Shown here piece by piece: positions 11,538 to 19,672 of a stretch of DNA of 64,000 bases (within the stretch, counting starts at the first letter, position 1; every line of letters starts with the position of its first letter). The notes under the pieces were generated by a model. It was not told the origin of the DNA. It saw only the letters and a program-made list of their open reading frames with translations, and ran no database searches. The stretch is from DASZHJ01 sp035541215. GTDB taxonomy: Bacteria; Pseudomonadota; Alphaproteobacteria; ATCC43930; CGMCC-115725. The stretch is from positions 71,448 through 135,447 of the forward strand of contig DATKNV010000013.1 in assembly GCA_035541215.1 (NCBI GenBank). Direction: 5' to 3'. The position numbers were made by a program, and so were the translations under genes.

Positions 11538-12944
11538 ATGGCGGATTCGAATTTTCGCAGAACATTCGCGGCCATGGCACTCGTCTCGCTCTGCGGCTGC
11601 ACGGTCGGCCCCGACTACAACCGACCGGCGGTCGAGACGCCCCCGGCGTTCAAGGAGATGGACGGCTGGCGCGCCGCGAGCCCGCGGGACGTTTCGAGCG
11701 AGCAGTGGTGGACGATCTACGAGGACCCTCTGCTCGACGAGCTCGAGAAGCAGGTCGAAATCTCCAACCAGAATCTGAAGGCGGCGGAGGCGGCCTATCG
11801 CCAGTCCGTGGCGGTCGTCGGCGAGGCCCGCGCCGCCTTCTACCCGACGGTCGACGCCAACGCCTCGGCGCTCCGCGCGAATGCCGGGAGCAAGGGGGCC
11901 GGAAGCCGCGCCGTCGTCAGCGTCTCAACGGGCGCGAGCTGGGAGATCGACGTCTGGGGCAAGATCAGGCGCAGCGTCGAGAGCGAGGTCGCGGGGGCGC
12001 AGGCGAGCGCCGCCGATCTCGCCGCCGCAAAGCTTTCCGCGCAGTCTCTCCTCGCTGTCCAGTATTTCCAGCTCCGCGTCGACGACGAGCTGGAGCGGCT
12101 CCTCAACGAGACCGCCGATGCCTATGAGGTCTCGCTCAAGATCAGCGTCAACCGCTACAACGCGGGGACCGCGGCGCGCTCGGACGTCGCCGGCGCGCAG
12201 ACGCAGCTGGAATCGACGCGCGCCCAGGCGATCGCCGTGGGCGTGCAGCGCGCGCAGCTCGAGCACGCGATCGCCGTCCTCATCGGCAAGCCGCCGAGCC
12301 AATTCTCGATCGCGAAGGCGCCGCTCTCGCTCGACGTGCCGGTGGTGCCGCCGGGCCTGCCTTCGGCGCTGCTGGAGCGCCGGCCGGACGTCGCCGCCGC
12401 GGAGCGCCGGGTAGCCTCGGCCAACGCGCAGATCGGCGTCGCCGAGGCCGCCTATTATCCCGACATCACCCTGACGGCGTCCTACGGCTTCATCGGCAGC
12501 GCCCTCGACAATCTGATCCGCGCGCAGAATGCCGTCTGGTCCGTGGGGCCGCAGCTCGCCGAGACCGTGTTCGACGGCGGGCTCCGCGGCTCGCAGGTCG
12601 AGGCGGCCCGCGCCGCCTACGACCAGAGCGTCGCCAATTACCGGCAGACCGTGCTCACGAGCTTCCAGCAGGTCGAGGACGAGCTCGCGGCTCTGCGCAT
12701 CCTGGAGCAGCAGGCGGAGGTGCAGGACCGCGCGGTCACCGCGGCGCGCGAGACCGAGCGGCTCACCGTCAATCAATACAAGGCCGGCACGGTCGCCTAT
12801 ACCGCGGTGATCGTCGCACAGGCGCAGGCGCTGCAGAACCGCGAGACCGCGCTCAACATCCTCGAGAGCCGCTTCGGCGCGAGCATCTCGCTGATCCAGG
12901 CCCTTGGCGGCGGCTGGAACGCCACCGAGCTGCCGGCGCCCTGA
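11538..12944 (+). CDS. outer-membrane efflux lipoprotein (NodT/OprM family)
   Basis: A 468-residue TolC-type outer-membrane factor. A lipoprotein signal peptide ends at the lipobox LCGC with acylation at Cys21, followed by the family signature TVGPDYNRP. Two repeats of coiled-coil and beta-strand segments follow (about residues 60-260 and 270-460), including SVSTGASWEIDVWGKIRR and SVGPQLAETVFDGG. It would complete the tripartite pump with the MFP and the two RND proteins. The gene converges on selD with only nine bases between the stop codons. Confidence 0.9.
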   Translation: MADSNFRRTFAAMALVSLCGCTVGPDYNRPAVETPPAFKEMDGWRAASPRDVSSEQWWTIYEDPLLDELEKQVEISNQNLKAAEAAYRQSVAVVGEARAAFYPTVDANASALRANAGSKGAGSRAVVSVSTGASWEIDVWGKIRRSVESEVAGAQASAADLAAAKLSAQSLLAVQYFQLRVDDELERLLNETADAYEVSLKISVNRYNAGTAARSDVAGAQTQLESTRAQAIAVGVQRAQLEHAIAVLIGKPPSQFSIAKAPLSLDVPVVPPGLPSALLERRPDVAAAERRVASANAQIGVAEAAYYPDITLTASYGFIGSALDNLIRAQNAVWSVGPQLAETVFDGGLRGSQVEAARAAYDQSVANYRQTVLTSFQQVEDELAALRILEQQAEVQDRAVTAARETERLTVNQYKAGTVAYTAVIVAQAQALQNRETALNILESRFGASISLIQALGGGWNATELPAP

Positions 12945-12953
12945 GCCGAGGCT

Positions 12954-15185
12954 TCAGGACGAAAGCGAGATCAGCACGTCCGCCGCCGCGAGGCCGGTGC
13001 GACCGACGCGGCCGATGATTGCGGCGGCGCCATGGCCCGCGGCCGCGAGCTCGGCGACACAGGCGCGCGCCTTCCCGGCCGGCACGCCCGCGAGCATGCC
13101 GCCGCTCGTCTGCGGATCGAACAGCAGTGCATGCGTTGCGGCATCCTCCGCTCCCCGCAGCAGATACGCGAGCGCCAGATTCTCCGACAGCAGCGTCGAG
13201 GCGATCCCGGCGCGTGCGAGCTCCAGCGCCTGCGGATAGGCGGGGATCGCCGCGGCATCGAGCGTCGCGTCGGCGCCGCTCGCCGAGAGCATCTCGCTCA
13301 AATGGCCGATGAGGCCGAAGCCGCTCACATCGGTCATGGCGCTCGCACCGTGAGCCATGAGGATCTTGGCCGCGTCGCGGTTGGATCGGCGCATCGACGC
13401 GAGCGCCTGCTCGATCGCAGCGGCCGGGGCGCGCGCGCGCATTGCCGCCGCGAAGAGAATGCCGGTGCCCAGCGGCTTCGTCAGGATGAGCGCGTCGCCG
13501 GCGCCGAGCCCGCCCTTGCGGAGGATGTGCGCGGGATCGACCTCGCCCGAAACCGAGAAGCCGAGTGCGAGCTCCGGGCCCTCGCTGGAATGGCCGCCGA
13601 CGAGCGCCACGCCCTCGCGGTCGAGGCAAGCACGGGCGCCCGCGAGAAGCTGGAACAGCGCTTCCTCGGTCTTCTCGGGTGCAGCCGCCGGTACCACCGC
13701 GATCGCGAGCGCGTGGCGAGGGCTTCCGCCCATGGCGAAGACGTCGTTGAGCGCGTGATTGGCAGCGATCTCGCCGAACAGATAGGGGTCGTCGATGAAG
13801 GCGCGGAAGAAGTCCACGGTCTCCACGAGATGCCGGCCCGCGGGCGGCACCAGCACCGCCGCGTCGTCTGGCCGGTCGAGCCCCACCACGACTTCACCCG
13901 CCTCGCCCGGCGGCAAGCGCTTCAGCGCGCGGCTGAGCGGCCCAGGACCCACCTTCGCCGCGCAGCCGCCGCAGCGCATCTCCGCCGCCGACTGAGATGC
14001 GGGTAATGCCGACTGGGGCCGCGAGGCCATTCGTACGGAGATGGCATCGGCATCCTGGTACATTCGCATCCAGCGCCGGTCGATCCAATCCTTGAGCATC
14101 CAGAGCCAGGCGCCTTCAGCCTTGAGCGCGCCGCGGGAGGCGATGGCGTAGCGCTCGCCGGTGGAGACGAGGGCGAGATGGGCGCGCTGCGGCGTCCAAG
14201 CCTTGGGCTCGATGCCAAGCGCGCGGCGGCGGAGGCTCTCCGCAAGCGGCGGACCCGCACGCACCGCATAGACCCCGGCCTTCTCGCGCGGCGCATGGGT
14301 GAGCGTCGCGCAATCGCCCGCGGCGAACACGTCGGGATCGTTCACGGCCTGCAGCGTGGCGCCGACGGCGACGAAGCCGCCGGGCGCAAGCGCGAGCCCC
14401 GTAGTCGCGAGCCACGCGGGCGCCGCCGCCTGGGTCGTAATGAAGACCGCGTCGGCGAGGATCGGTTCTCCGCCCTCGGTCACGATCGCATCGGGGCGCA
14501 CCTCGATCGCACGGCGGTGCTCGTAGAGCGCGATCCCGCGCTCCGCGAAGACGCGCCGGAATGCTCGACGCACGCGCGTATTGTGAGTTGGCAGGATCTC
14601 CTCCGCCGTGACGAGCGCGAAGGAGAGCCGCGCGGGCTCGCGCGCCTCCGCCAGCAAGCGCGAGCGCATCGACAGCAGCAGCTCCGCGCCTCCGGCGCCG
14701 CCGCCGATCACGGCGACGCGCTGCGGTCCGGCCGCTGCCCGGCAGCGCTCGCGGAACGCCGCGAATTTCTCCAGGAAGGAGCCGATGGGCTTGACGGCGA
14801 TCGCATGCCCGGCGGCACCCGCGATGCCCCCGAGCGCTGGCGCAATGCCGACGTCGAGCGAGAGGATGTCGTAGGCGATGGGCGGACGGCCCGCGAGCTC
14901 CAAGCGTTTTGCCGCGCGGTCGAGCCCCACCGCCTCCGCGTGGATGAGCCGCGTGCCCGTGGCAGCCGCGAGGCGGAGGAGATCGATATGAGCTTCTTGC
15001 CTCTCGTATAGCCCCGCAATCACTCCGGGAAGCATTCCGGAATAGGGCGTCTCGAGATCGCGCGTCACCAATGTGAGCCGCACGCCTGGCGCCGGCTGCA
15101 TCGCAAAAGCCGTCAGCACGTGCACATGGGCGTGCCCTCCGCCCACGAGCACGATGTCCGTGCGCACCTCCTGCGGGATCATCAT
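12954..15185 (-). CDS. selD: selenophosphate synthetase fused to an N-terminal flavoprotein (SelD fusion)
   Basis: A 743-residue two-domain protein. Residues 1 to about 385 form a pyridine nucleotide-disulfide oxidoreductase domain of the 'Nterm_to_SelD' type (TIGR03169), with FAD motif VLVGGGHAHVHVL near residue 12, a second nucleotide fold VIGGGAGGAELL near 159 and an FAD-binding AAGDCA near 288. Residues from about 400 on are SelD, which makes selenophosphate from selenide and ATP for Sec-tRNA synthesis. The catalytic Cys408 and Lys411 are present (CAAK, matching Cys17 and Lys20 of E. coli); the second Cys of the E. coli GCGCK motif is Ala here. DDAAVL, GGHSSEGPE and DVSGFGLIGH also fit. 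It is the last gene of the Sec operon and starts inside the stop codon of the GcvH-like gene. Confidence 0.95.
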   Translation of the reverse strand: MMIPQEVRTDIVLVGGGHAHVHVLTAFAMQPAPGVRLTLVTRDLETPYSGMLPGVIAGLYERQEAHIDLLRLAAATGTRLIHAEAVGLDRAAKRLELAGRPPIAYDILSLDVGIAPALGGIAGAAGHAIAVKPIGSFLEKFAAFRERCRAAAGPQRVAVIGGGAGGAELLLSMRSRLLAEAREPARLSFALVTAEEILPTHNTRVRRAFRRVFAERGIALYEHRRAIEVRPDAIVTEGGEPILADAVFITTQAAAPAWLATTGLALAPGGFVAVGATLQAVNDPDVFAAGDCATLTHAPREKAGVYAVRAGPPLAESLRRRALGIEPKAWTPQRAHLALVSTGERYAIASRGALKAEGAWLWMLKDWIDRRWMRMYQDADAISVRMASRPQSALPASQSAAEMRCGGCAAKVGPGPLSRALKRLPPGEAGEVVVGLDRPDDAAVLVPPAGRHLVETVDFFRAFIDDPYLFGEIAANHALNDVFAMGGSPRHALAIAVVPAAAPEKTEEALFQLLAGARACLDREGVALVGGHSSEGPELALGFSVSGEVDPAHILRKGGLGAGDALILTKPLGTGILFAAAMRARAPAAAIEQALASMRRSNRDAAKILMAHGASAMTDVSGFGLIGHLSEMLSASGADATLDAAAIPAYPQALELARAGIASTLLSENLALAYLLRGAEDAATHALLFDPQTSGGMLAGVPAGKARACVAELAAAGHGAAAIIGRVGRTGLAAADVLISLSS

Positions 15186-15625
15186 GTGGGGCCGCAGCCC
15201 TCAACGCCCTCGGCTGCCATCCAGGCCTCGAATGCGCCGGCAACCGCCTCGCCCGTAACGAGGCCCGTCTGCCAATTCGGCTCCGCCGGACGCACGATCA
15301 GCATCCAGCCCTCGCCGTAGGGATCGGCGTTCGCGATCTCCGGCCGCTCCACGAGCGCCGCGTTGTGCGCAACGACCTTGCCGTCGAAGGCGGCCTTGGC
15401 GGCGCCCACCCATTTCCCGCCCTCGACCGTCGCGAAGGAGCGGTTCTTCTCGAAATCGAGACCGCTCCGCTTCGGCGTAAAGACCAGGATCTTGCCCGCG
15501 AGGACGACGGCGATGGAGGTCCAGCCCACGCGGAGCGTCCCATCTCCGAGCGGCGCGTACCAGATTTGGTTCAGGACGTCGTAGAAGAGATGCTCCGGAA
15601 AGTCGCAGCCGCGCACGGTCGCCAT
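15182..15625 (-). CDS. GcvH-like lipoyl carrier protein in the selenium operon
   Basis: A 147-residue protein with the glycine-cleavage H / biotinyl-lipoyl fold. It has an N-terminal strand pair (HLFYDVLNQIWYAPLGDGTLRVGWTS) and the modification site VEGGKWVGAAKAAFDGKVVAHN. Aligning this with the ESVKAVSDVYAPVSGEV pattern of true GcvH puts Lys71 at the lipoylated position with the spacing kept. The C-terminus GEGWMLIVRP matches the H-protein end motif. No gcvT or gcvP is near. Instead it sits between a DsrE-like gene and selD, with a lipoate-ligase-like gene two genes upstream, so it is probably a dedicated lipoyl carrier for sulfur or selenium chemistry rather than glycine cleavage. It overlaps selD by ATGA. 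Confidence 0.8.
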   Translation of the reverse strand: MATVRGCDFPEHLFYDVLNQIWYAPLGDGTLRVGWTSIAVVLAGKILVFTPKRSGLDFEKNRSFATVEGGKWVGAAKAAFDGKVVAHNAALVERPEIANADPYGEGWMLIVRPAEPNWQTGLVTGEAVAGAFEAWMAAEGVEGCGPT

Positions 15626-15636
15626 CGCGCGCCCGC

Positions 15637-16014
15637 CTAGTAAGTGAGCACGCGGCAGTCGTCGTCCATGAGACGCTCGATCATGGCCGCGGTGCCCATG
15701 AAGCCGCTGCATTCCGGCACGAGGTCGTCCTTGCTCCTCTCGAAGAGGTCGAGATTGGCGGGACAGGCCCAGAGCCGCGCGCCGTTCGCATGCGCGTCCT
15801 TGATCCAGTCGTAGACGGTCTTGCGGCTGCCTGGCTTGATGACGATCCCCTCGGCGACGCCCTTGAAGAGCAGCTTGCCCGCGGTCGCCGCGCAGACGAC
15901 ATCGACCTCGTACTCCATCGCTGCCGCCACGGCCGCGTGATAGAAAGGCGCGCCGAGCTCCTCGGGATTGCGGGGATCGGTGTTCACGAGCACGACGAGG
16001 AGACGCTTCTTCAT
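15637..16014 (-). CDS. DsrE/DsrF-like small protein
   Basis: A 125-residue cytoplasmic protein of the DsrE-like fold. The N-terminus is MKKRLLVVLVNTDPRNPEEL, followed by YHAAVAAAMEYEVDVVCA. Two conserved cysteines, Cys84 (WACPANLDLF) and Cys102 (ECSGFMGTAAMIERL), are placed like the persulfide-carrying cysteines of this family. DsrE proteins relay sulfane sulfur; the selenium-linked protein YedF is a TusA-DsrE fusion, so a DsrE relative beside selD could handle selenium. The start overlaps the stop of the lipoate-ligase-like gene (ATGA), and the GcvH-like gene follows after 11 bases. Confidence 0.72.
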   Translation of the reverse strand: MKKRLLVVLVNTDPRNPEELGAPFYHAAVAAAMEYEVDVVCAATAGKLLFKGVAEGIVIKPGSRKTVYDWIKDAHANGARLWACPANLDLFERSKDDLVPECSGFMGTAAMIERLMDDDCRVLTY

Positions 16015-16760
16015 GCCGCCTCCTCTCCCGTGACGAAGGCATCGGTGCCGAACTCCAGGGCGTGGAGCCGGTCCGCGAGCGCGATCTCCTCGGCGCGCGG
16101 CGCATCCGGCGCGAAGCGCAGGCCGAGCGTCGAGGCAATGCGGTCGGCGAGCGCGCCCTCGACCTCGCCCTCGCGCGGCATTCGCTCCAAGGCCTCCGAG
16201 AGGCCGATGAGCGCCTTCCCGAGCATCCCCGCGGTCATGCCCGGCAGGATCAGCACTTCCGCCATCGCCGCCGCATCGAATTCGATCAGCACGGTGCCCT
16301 GAAAGACGAGCGTTGCGCCCTCGACATAGCCGCTGGTGCCGCAGAGCTTGCGGCCGCGGCATCGGACATCGTTGGGCGGGAGGAATTCCGCCGCGGCGCC
16401 GAGATGCGACAGTCCCGCGGCAACGCCGCTGCCTATTGCCGCCGCGGCCAGTGCCAACCGTCCGCCGAAGCGCTGGCGGTCCGCGACCACGTCCCAGGCA
16501 AGGATCCCCGGCGCCATGTAGACCGCGCCGCCGCCGGTCGGCCGGCGCGCGATCTCGACGCCACGCCGGCGGCACGCCTCGACATCGACGGCATCGTGCA
16601 GAACCTGATGCCGTCCCATCAACACCGAGGGCGGAAAGCGCTGGAAGCGGAGCGTGACCTCGCCCGAGCCCGCCCTGTGCGCGGCTGCGAGCGTCGCCGT
16701 CATCGCGAGGTTCCAGCGCGCGGGCCGGACGCCGGTGTCGATGACGCGAGCCGTGCTCAC
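16011..16760 (-). CDS. lipoate-protein ligase A-like protein
   Basis: A 249-residue protein of the LplA/LipB/BirA fold, which attaches lipoyl (or octanoyl) groups to a lysine of a carrier domain. The signature RRPTGGGAVYM at residues 72-82 matches the RRxxGGGxV ligand-binding loop, and GRKLCGTSGY with Lys138 matches the GRKISG motif with the catalytic lysine. The start is a GTG at 16760 with GAGGAGG upstream, overlapping the previous stop codon as GTGA. No C-terminal LplB-like accessory domain is present. The close-by GcvH-like protein is the obvious substrate. Confidence 0.8.
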   Translation of the reverse strand: MSTARVIDTGVRPARWNLAMTATLAAAHRAGSGEVTLRFQRFPPSVLMGRHQVLHDAVDVEACRRRGVEIARRPTGGGAVYMAPGILAWDVVADRQRFGGRLALAAAAIGSGVAAGLSHLGAAAEFLPPNDVRCRGRKLCGTSGYVEGATLVFQGTVLIEFDAAAMAEVLILPGMTAGMLGKALIGLSEALERMPREGEVEGALADRIASTLGLRFAPDAPRAEEIALADRLHALEFGTDAFVTGEEAA

Positions 16761-17155
16761 GATCGCTCGACCTCCTCGATCCTCATGCGCCGGCCCCATT
16801 TGTCGAAGAAGTGCCCCTCGTTGAGCACAAGGCGGTCGAGATCGAGCCGCCCCTCCAGGGCCTTGAGCCGGAGCCGCGCCGTGGGATTGTCGAGCGGCCC
16901 CGCATGCGGTCCGCGCTCCGGGAAGAACGCGGCGCCGTCCCAGTTCACACCCGATCCCGCGAAGAGCACGACGATCTCGCCCCAATCGGCCTCGTCGCCG
17001 ATGACGTGGACGTAGGTCGAGCAGAGCGTGTTCACCCGGACCCCCGCGATCTCCACCAGCACCACCAGCGCGGTGAAGGCGCCGCCTTCCCTGAACTCCG
17101 CCCGGAGCCAGCGGTCGAATTCCGTGGCGCCGCCGCCGTTCTCAGAAATCGACAC
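16757..17155 (-). CDS. unknown protein of the selenium operon (second of two)
   Basis: A 132-residue cytoplasmic protein that I cannot assign to a family. It starts with VSISENGGGATEFDRWLR and has a hydrophobic strand (FTALVVLVEIAG), a central DWGEIVVLFAGSGVNWDGAAFF and a charged end (FFDKWGRRMRIEEVERS). I chose GTG 17155 because GGAGA lies at good spacing before it and the longer frame upstream is just the shadow of the preceding gene. It overlaps the previous gene by 14 bases and the lipoate-ligase-like gene by GTGA, so it belongs to the same transcription unit. The single-domain alpha/beta look and conserved operon position suggest a role with the lipoyl-carrier module, which is inference only. 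Confidence 0.6.
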   Translation of the reverse strand: MSISENGGGATEFDRWLRAEFREGGAFTALVVLVEIAGVRVNTLCSTYVHVIGDEADWGEIVVLFAGSGVNWDGAAFFPERGPHAGPLDNPTARLRLKALEGRLDLDRLVLNEGHFFDKWGRRMRIEEVERS

Positions 17156-17597
17156 GGGGCGTCTCCGGCATGTAATGGTCGAACAGGACCCAGAACGCGC
17201 TCCCATGCGCGGCCGCGTACCACGTCTCGAATTCCGAGAGGGCAGCGGGAACGTCGGGCACGGCCTCCCCGCCCTTCGCTCCGAGCGCCTCGACCATGGC
17301 CTCGATCACCGGCCTGAAATGCTCGATCGTCCTCGTCCGCGCCTCGCTGTCGCCGGCCCAGCCGAGCTTGTCGCGAAGGACCGCGAGCCCGCTCGCGACC
17401 GCAGTTTCCTTCTCGGCGGCAGTCACGGCATCGGCGAGGCTCCGCACGAGATTGAAGCGCCGGAACGCATAGGCCCGCTCGCGCTCGAGCACGGCCACGC
17501 GCTGGGCGTATTCGCGGCGAAAGCCCTCTTCCGCGGCGGCGGCTCGCTCGGCCGATTGCTTCATGGCGTCGAGGAAAGGCGCCGTCGCGGGCGTCAT
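17142..17597 (-). CDS. unknown protein of the selenium operon (first of two)
   Basis: A 151-residue protein with no recognised domain. The first two thirds are helical and charged (SAERAAAAEEGFRREYAQRVAVLERERAYAFRRFNLVR) and could form a coiled coil or helical bundle. The C-terminal third has an aromatic cluster, FETWYAAAHGSAFWVLFDHY. Its ATG overlaps the stop codon of the selB frame (ATGA), which would make sense only if ribosomes read the selB frame through the tRNA-Sec gene. No good Shine-Dalgarno is seen; an internal Met12 is an alternative start. Confidence 0.55.
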   Translation of the reverse strand: MTPATAPFLDAMKQSAERAAAAEEGFRREYAQRVAVLERERAYAFRRFNLVRSLADAVTAAEKETAVASGLAVLRDKLGWAGDSEARTRTIEHFRPVIEAMVEALGAKGGEAVPDVPAALSEFETWYAAAHGSAFWVLFDHYMPETPRVDF

Positions 17598-19672
17598 CGC
17601 GTGCGTCCGCGACGTGGCGGAAGAGAGTGGGAGTCGAACCCACCAGGAACCGTCTCGCGACCCCTCCCGGATTTGAAGTCCGGACGCCCCACCGGGGACG
17701 ATTCTCTTCCAGCGCTCGGCTTGACGGGCGCGGGCGTTTCGTCCGCGGGCCGTCGAAACAGATCTGTGCGATGCACGTTCATCCGCCGCAAGTCGCCGCG
17801 GCGCAAGGTGACGCCGTGGCGGTCGAAGAACTCGAGGATCTGGATCGCGACCTTGCGGCCGTTGTCGAGCCGGTCGCGGAACTGCGCCGCGCCGAATTGG
17901 CCGCCGGGCGCCTTGGCCGCGAGATCGAGCCCGACCGCAACCATCTCCGCGACCGTGTCGCGCAGGAAGAAGTGATCCTGAGCTACCTCGTCGACCTTGC
18001 CCATGCGGCCCAGTAGCTTCAAGACGCGGCGCACTCCGGCCTCAGGTGCGTGCAAGACGGCCGCGATGTCACGGACGCGCGGCGGACGGAAGCGCTCGTT
18101 CCCGCCGAGCATCGGGCGGATCTTGCGCCAGAGCTCCTCGTCCTGCGGCGTCAGGCGGACGCTGTGCCCCGCAAGCCGCACCCAGGCGCCGTCGAGCCCC
18201 ACTTCGTTCGCGCGCGCCATGCCCTGGAGCGCCGCGAGAAAGGCGGGCGCCGGAAGGCGCGGCTCGATTTGAAGCCGCAGGCGCTCGAGGCCGATGCCCG
18301 GCAAATCCGCGTTCTCCACGTGGAATGCCTTGAGCGTCGAGAGCACGCTCTGCCGCAACTGCGTCCAGCTCTGAGCCGCGAGTACGAAGACCTTGTCTCC
18401 GGCGGGGACGCGCACGAGACCCTCGCGCGCGGCGATCGCCTCGATCTCGGCAGCGGCGAGCGCGCGGTCGCGAGCGAAGCCCGTGAGATCGAGATAGCGC
18501 GGGGGTGCCGCGAGCAAAGCCGCGAGCGCCGCGCCGGGATCGGCGAGGGCGTGCGCTCTCAGCTGCGCCAAGCGCTCGGGCGTGCGGCGCTTGCGCGCGG
18601 GCGCGCGCAGGTCGAGGAAGCGGCCGCCGCCGACGGTGCGCTGCGCGGAGGTGTCGCGGACGATGAAACGGTCACCCGCAGCCGTTGCGATGGGATGCTC
18701 CAGCACGAGCTGTATGAAACCCTCCTCGCCTGCCGCGATCGGCCGGTCCTGGAGCAGCGCGACCCTCGCCCCCACCTCCGTCGCGGCCGTGTGAAGCCGC
18801 ACGGGCATCCATTGCGCGACCGGGCGCGGCTCCGAGGCGAGGACGCGCAGCGTCGCGTCGATCCGTTCCGTGGGCGCGTGAAGACCGGCTTCGAGCACCA
18901 CGTATCCCCGGAGGATCGCCTGCTTCTCGACGCCGTCGCCCACGAGGTTGAGGGCGCAGCGCTCGCCCGCCTGGCCGCGCTCGGCGGGCCGGTTCTGCGT
19001 GTGGATCGAGCGCACGCGCGCGACGAGGCCCGAGGGGCTCACGGCGACGCGGTCGCCGACCGCCACCGCTCCCGACAGCACCGTCCCCGTCACCACCGTC
19101 CCCGCGCCCGCGAGCGTGAAGCAGCGGTCGACCGCGAGGCGGAAGCGGCCACTCGCGGCGCGCGCGCCGAATTCCTTTGCCGCGCCGAAGAGATGCGCGC
19201 GCAGCTCCTCGATCCCCTCGCCCGTGACGGTCGAGACCGGGATCGTCTCGGCGCCCGCGAGCGCCGTCGTCTGCAGCAGCGCCGCGACCTCGGCCGTCGC
19301 CTCCGCGCGCCGCCCGGGCGAAGCGAGGTCGGCCTTGGTGAGCGCGACGATCCCCCGGGAGATACCGAGGAGATCGACGATCGCGAGATGCTCGCGCGTC
19401 TGCGGCATGACGCCGTCGTCGCACGCGACGACGAGGAGCACGTAGTCGATCCCCGTGGCGCCCGCGAGCATGTTATGCACGAAGCGCTCGTGGCCGGGCA
19501 CGTCAATGAAGCCGAGGATCTGGCCATCGGGCGTGGGCAGATAGGCAAAGCCCAAATCGATGGTGATGCCGCGCGCCTTCTCTTCCTTGAGGCGGTCGGT
19601 GTCGACGCCCGTGAGCGCCCGCACCAGCGCGGTCTTGCCGTGGTCGATGTGACCGGCGGTGCCGACGATCAT
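17594..19672 (-). CDS. selB: selenocysteine-specific elongation factor SelB, frame continues through selC
   Basis: SelB delivers Sec-tRNA to the ribosome at UGA codons marked by a SECIS hairpin. The 692-residue frame starts MIVGTAGHIDHGKTALVRAL (P-loop of an EF-Tu-like GTPase) and continues with DVPGHERFVHNML, then beta-barrel domains and C-terminal winged helices that bind the SECIS; the last ends RKVAIQILEFFDRHGVTLRRGD. E. coli SelB has 614 residues. Homology ends near residue 640, but no stop codon follows: codons 655-686 are exactly the 96-base tRNA-Sec gene, and the TGA is at 17594-17596. The start overlaps the stop of the Sel1-repeat gene (ATGA). Whether the tail is made as protein is unknown. 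Confidence 0.93.
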   Translation of the reverse strand: MIVGTAGHIDHGKTALVRALTGVDTDRLKEEKARGITIDLGFAYLPTPDGQILGFIDVPGHERFVHNMLAGATGIDYVLLVVACDDGVMPQTREHLAIVDLLGISRGIVALTKADLASPGRRAEATAEVAALLQTTALAGAETIPVSTVTGEGIEELRAHLFGAAKEFGARAASGRFRLAVDRCFTLAGAGTVVTGTVLSGAVAVGDRVAVSPSGLVARVRSIHTQNRPAERGQAGERCALNLVGDGVEKQAILRGYVVLEAGLHAPTERIDATLRVLASEPRPVAQWMPVRLHTAATEVGARVALLQDRPIAAGEEGFIQLVLEHPIATAAGDRFIVRDTSAQRTVGGGRFLDLRAPARKRRTPERLAQLRAHALADPGAALAALLAAPPRYLDLTGFARDRALAAAEIEAIAAREGLVRVPAGDKVFVLAAQSWTQLRQSVLSTLKAFHVENADLPGIGLERLRLQIEPRLPAPAFLAALQGMARANEVGLDGAWVRLAGHSVRLTPQDEELWRKIRPMLGGNERFRPPRVRDIAAVLHAPEAGVRRVLKLLGRMGKVDEVAQDHFFLRDTVAEMVAVGLDLAAKAPGGQFGAAQFRDRLDNGRKVAIQILEFFDRHGVTLRRGDLRRMNVHRTDLFRRPADETPAPVKPSAGRESSPVGRPDFKSGRGRETVPGGFDSHSLPPRRGRTR
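17615..17710 (-). tRNA. selC: tRNA-Sec (anticodon UCA)
   Basis: The 96-base gene has all the marks of tRNA-Sec: an 8-bp acceptor stem beginning GGAAGAGA, a 5-bp T stem, the anticodon loop CTTCAAA giving UCA, a long variable arm, discriminator G and an encoded 3' CCA. It lies on the same strand as selB, entirely inside the 3' end of the selB reading frame. Processing by RNase P would cut the polycistronic sel mRNA here, so mature tRNA and downstream mRNA would compete for the same transcript. Confidence 0.97.

Noticed and set aside
15182..15625. A true glycine-cleavage H protein
   Set aside because: No gcvT or gcvP lies near, the sequence around Lys71 departs from ESVKA, and the partners are a DsrE-like protein and SelD.
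17594..17596. TGA at the end of the selB frame as a second selenocysteine codon
   Set aside because: No hairpin with bulged U17 and loop GU follows, and the next gene starts in the overlap, so it is an ordinary stop.
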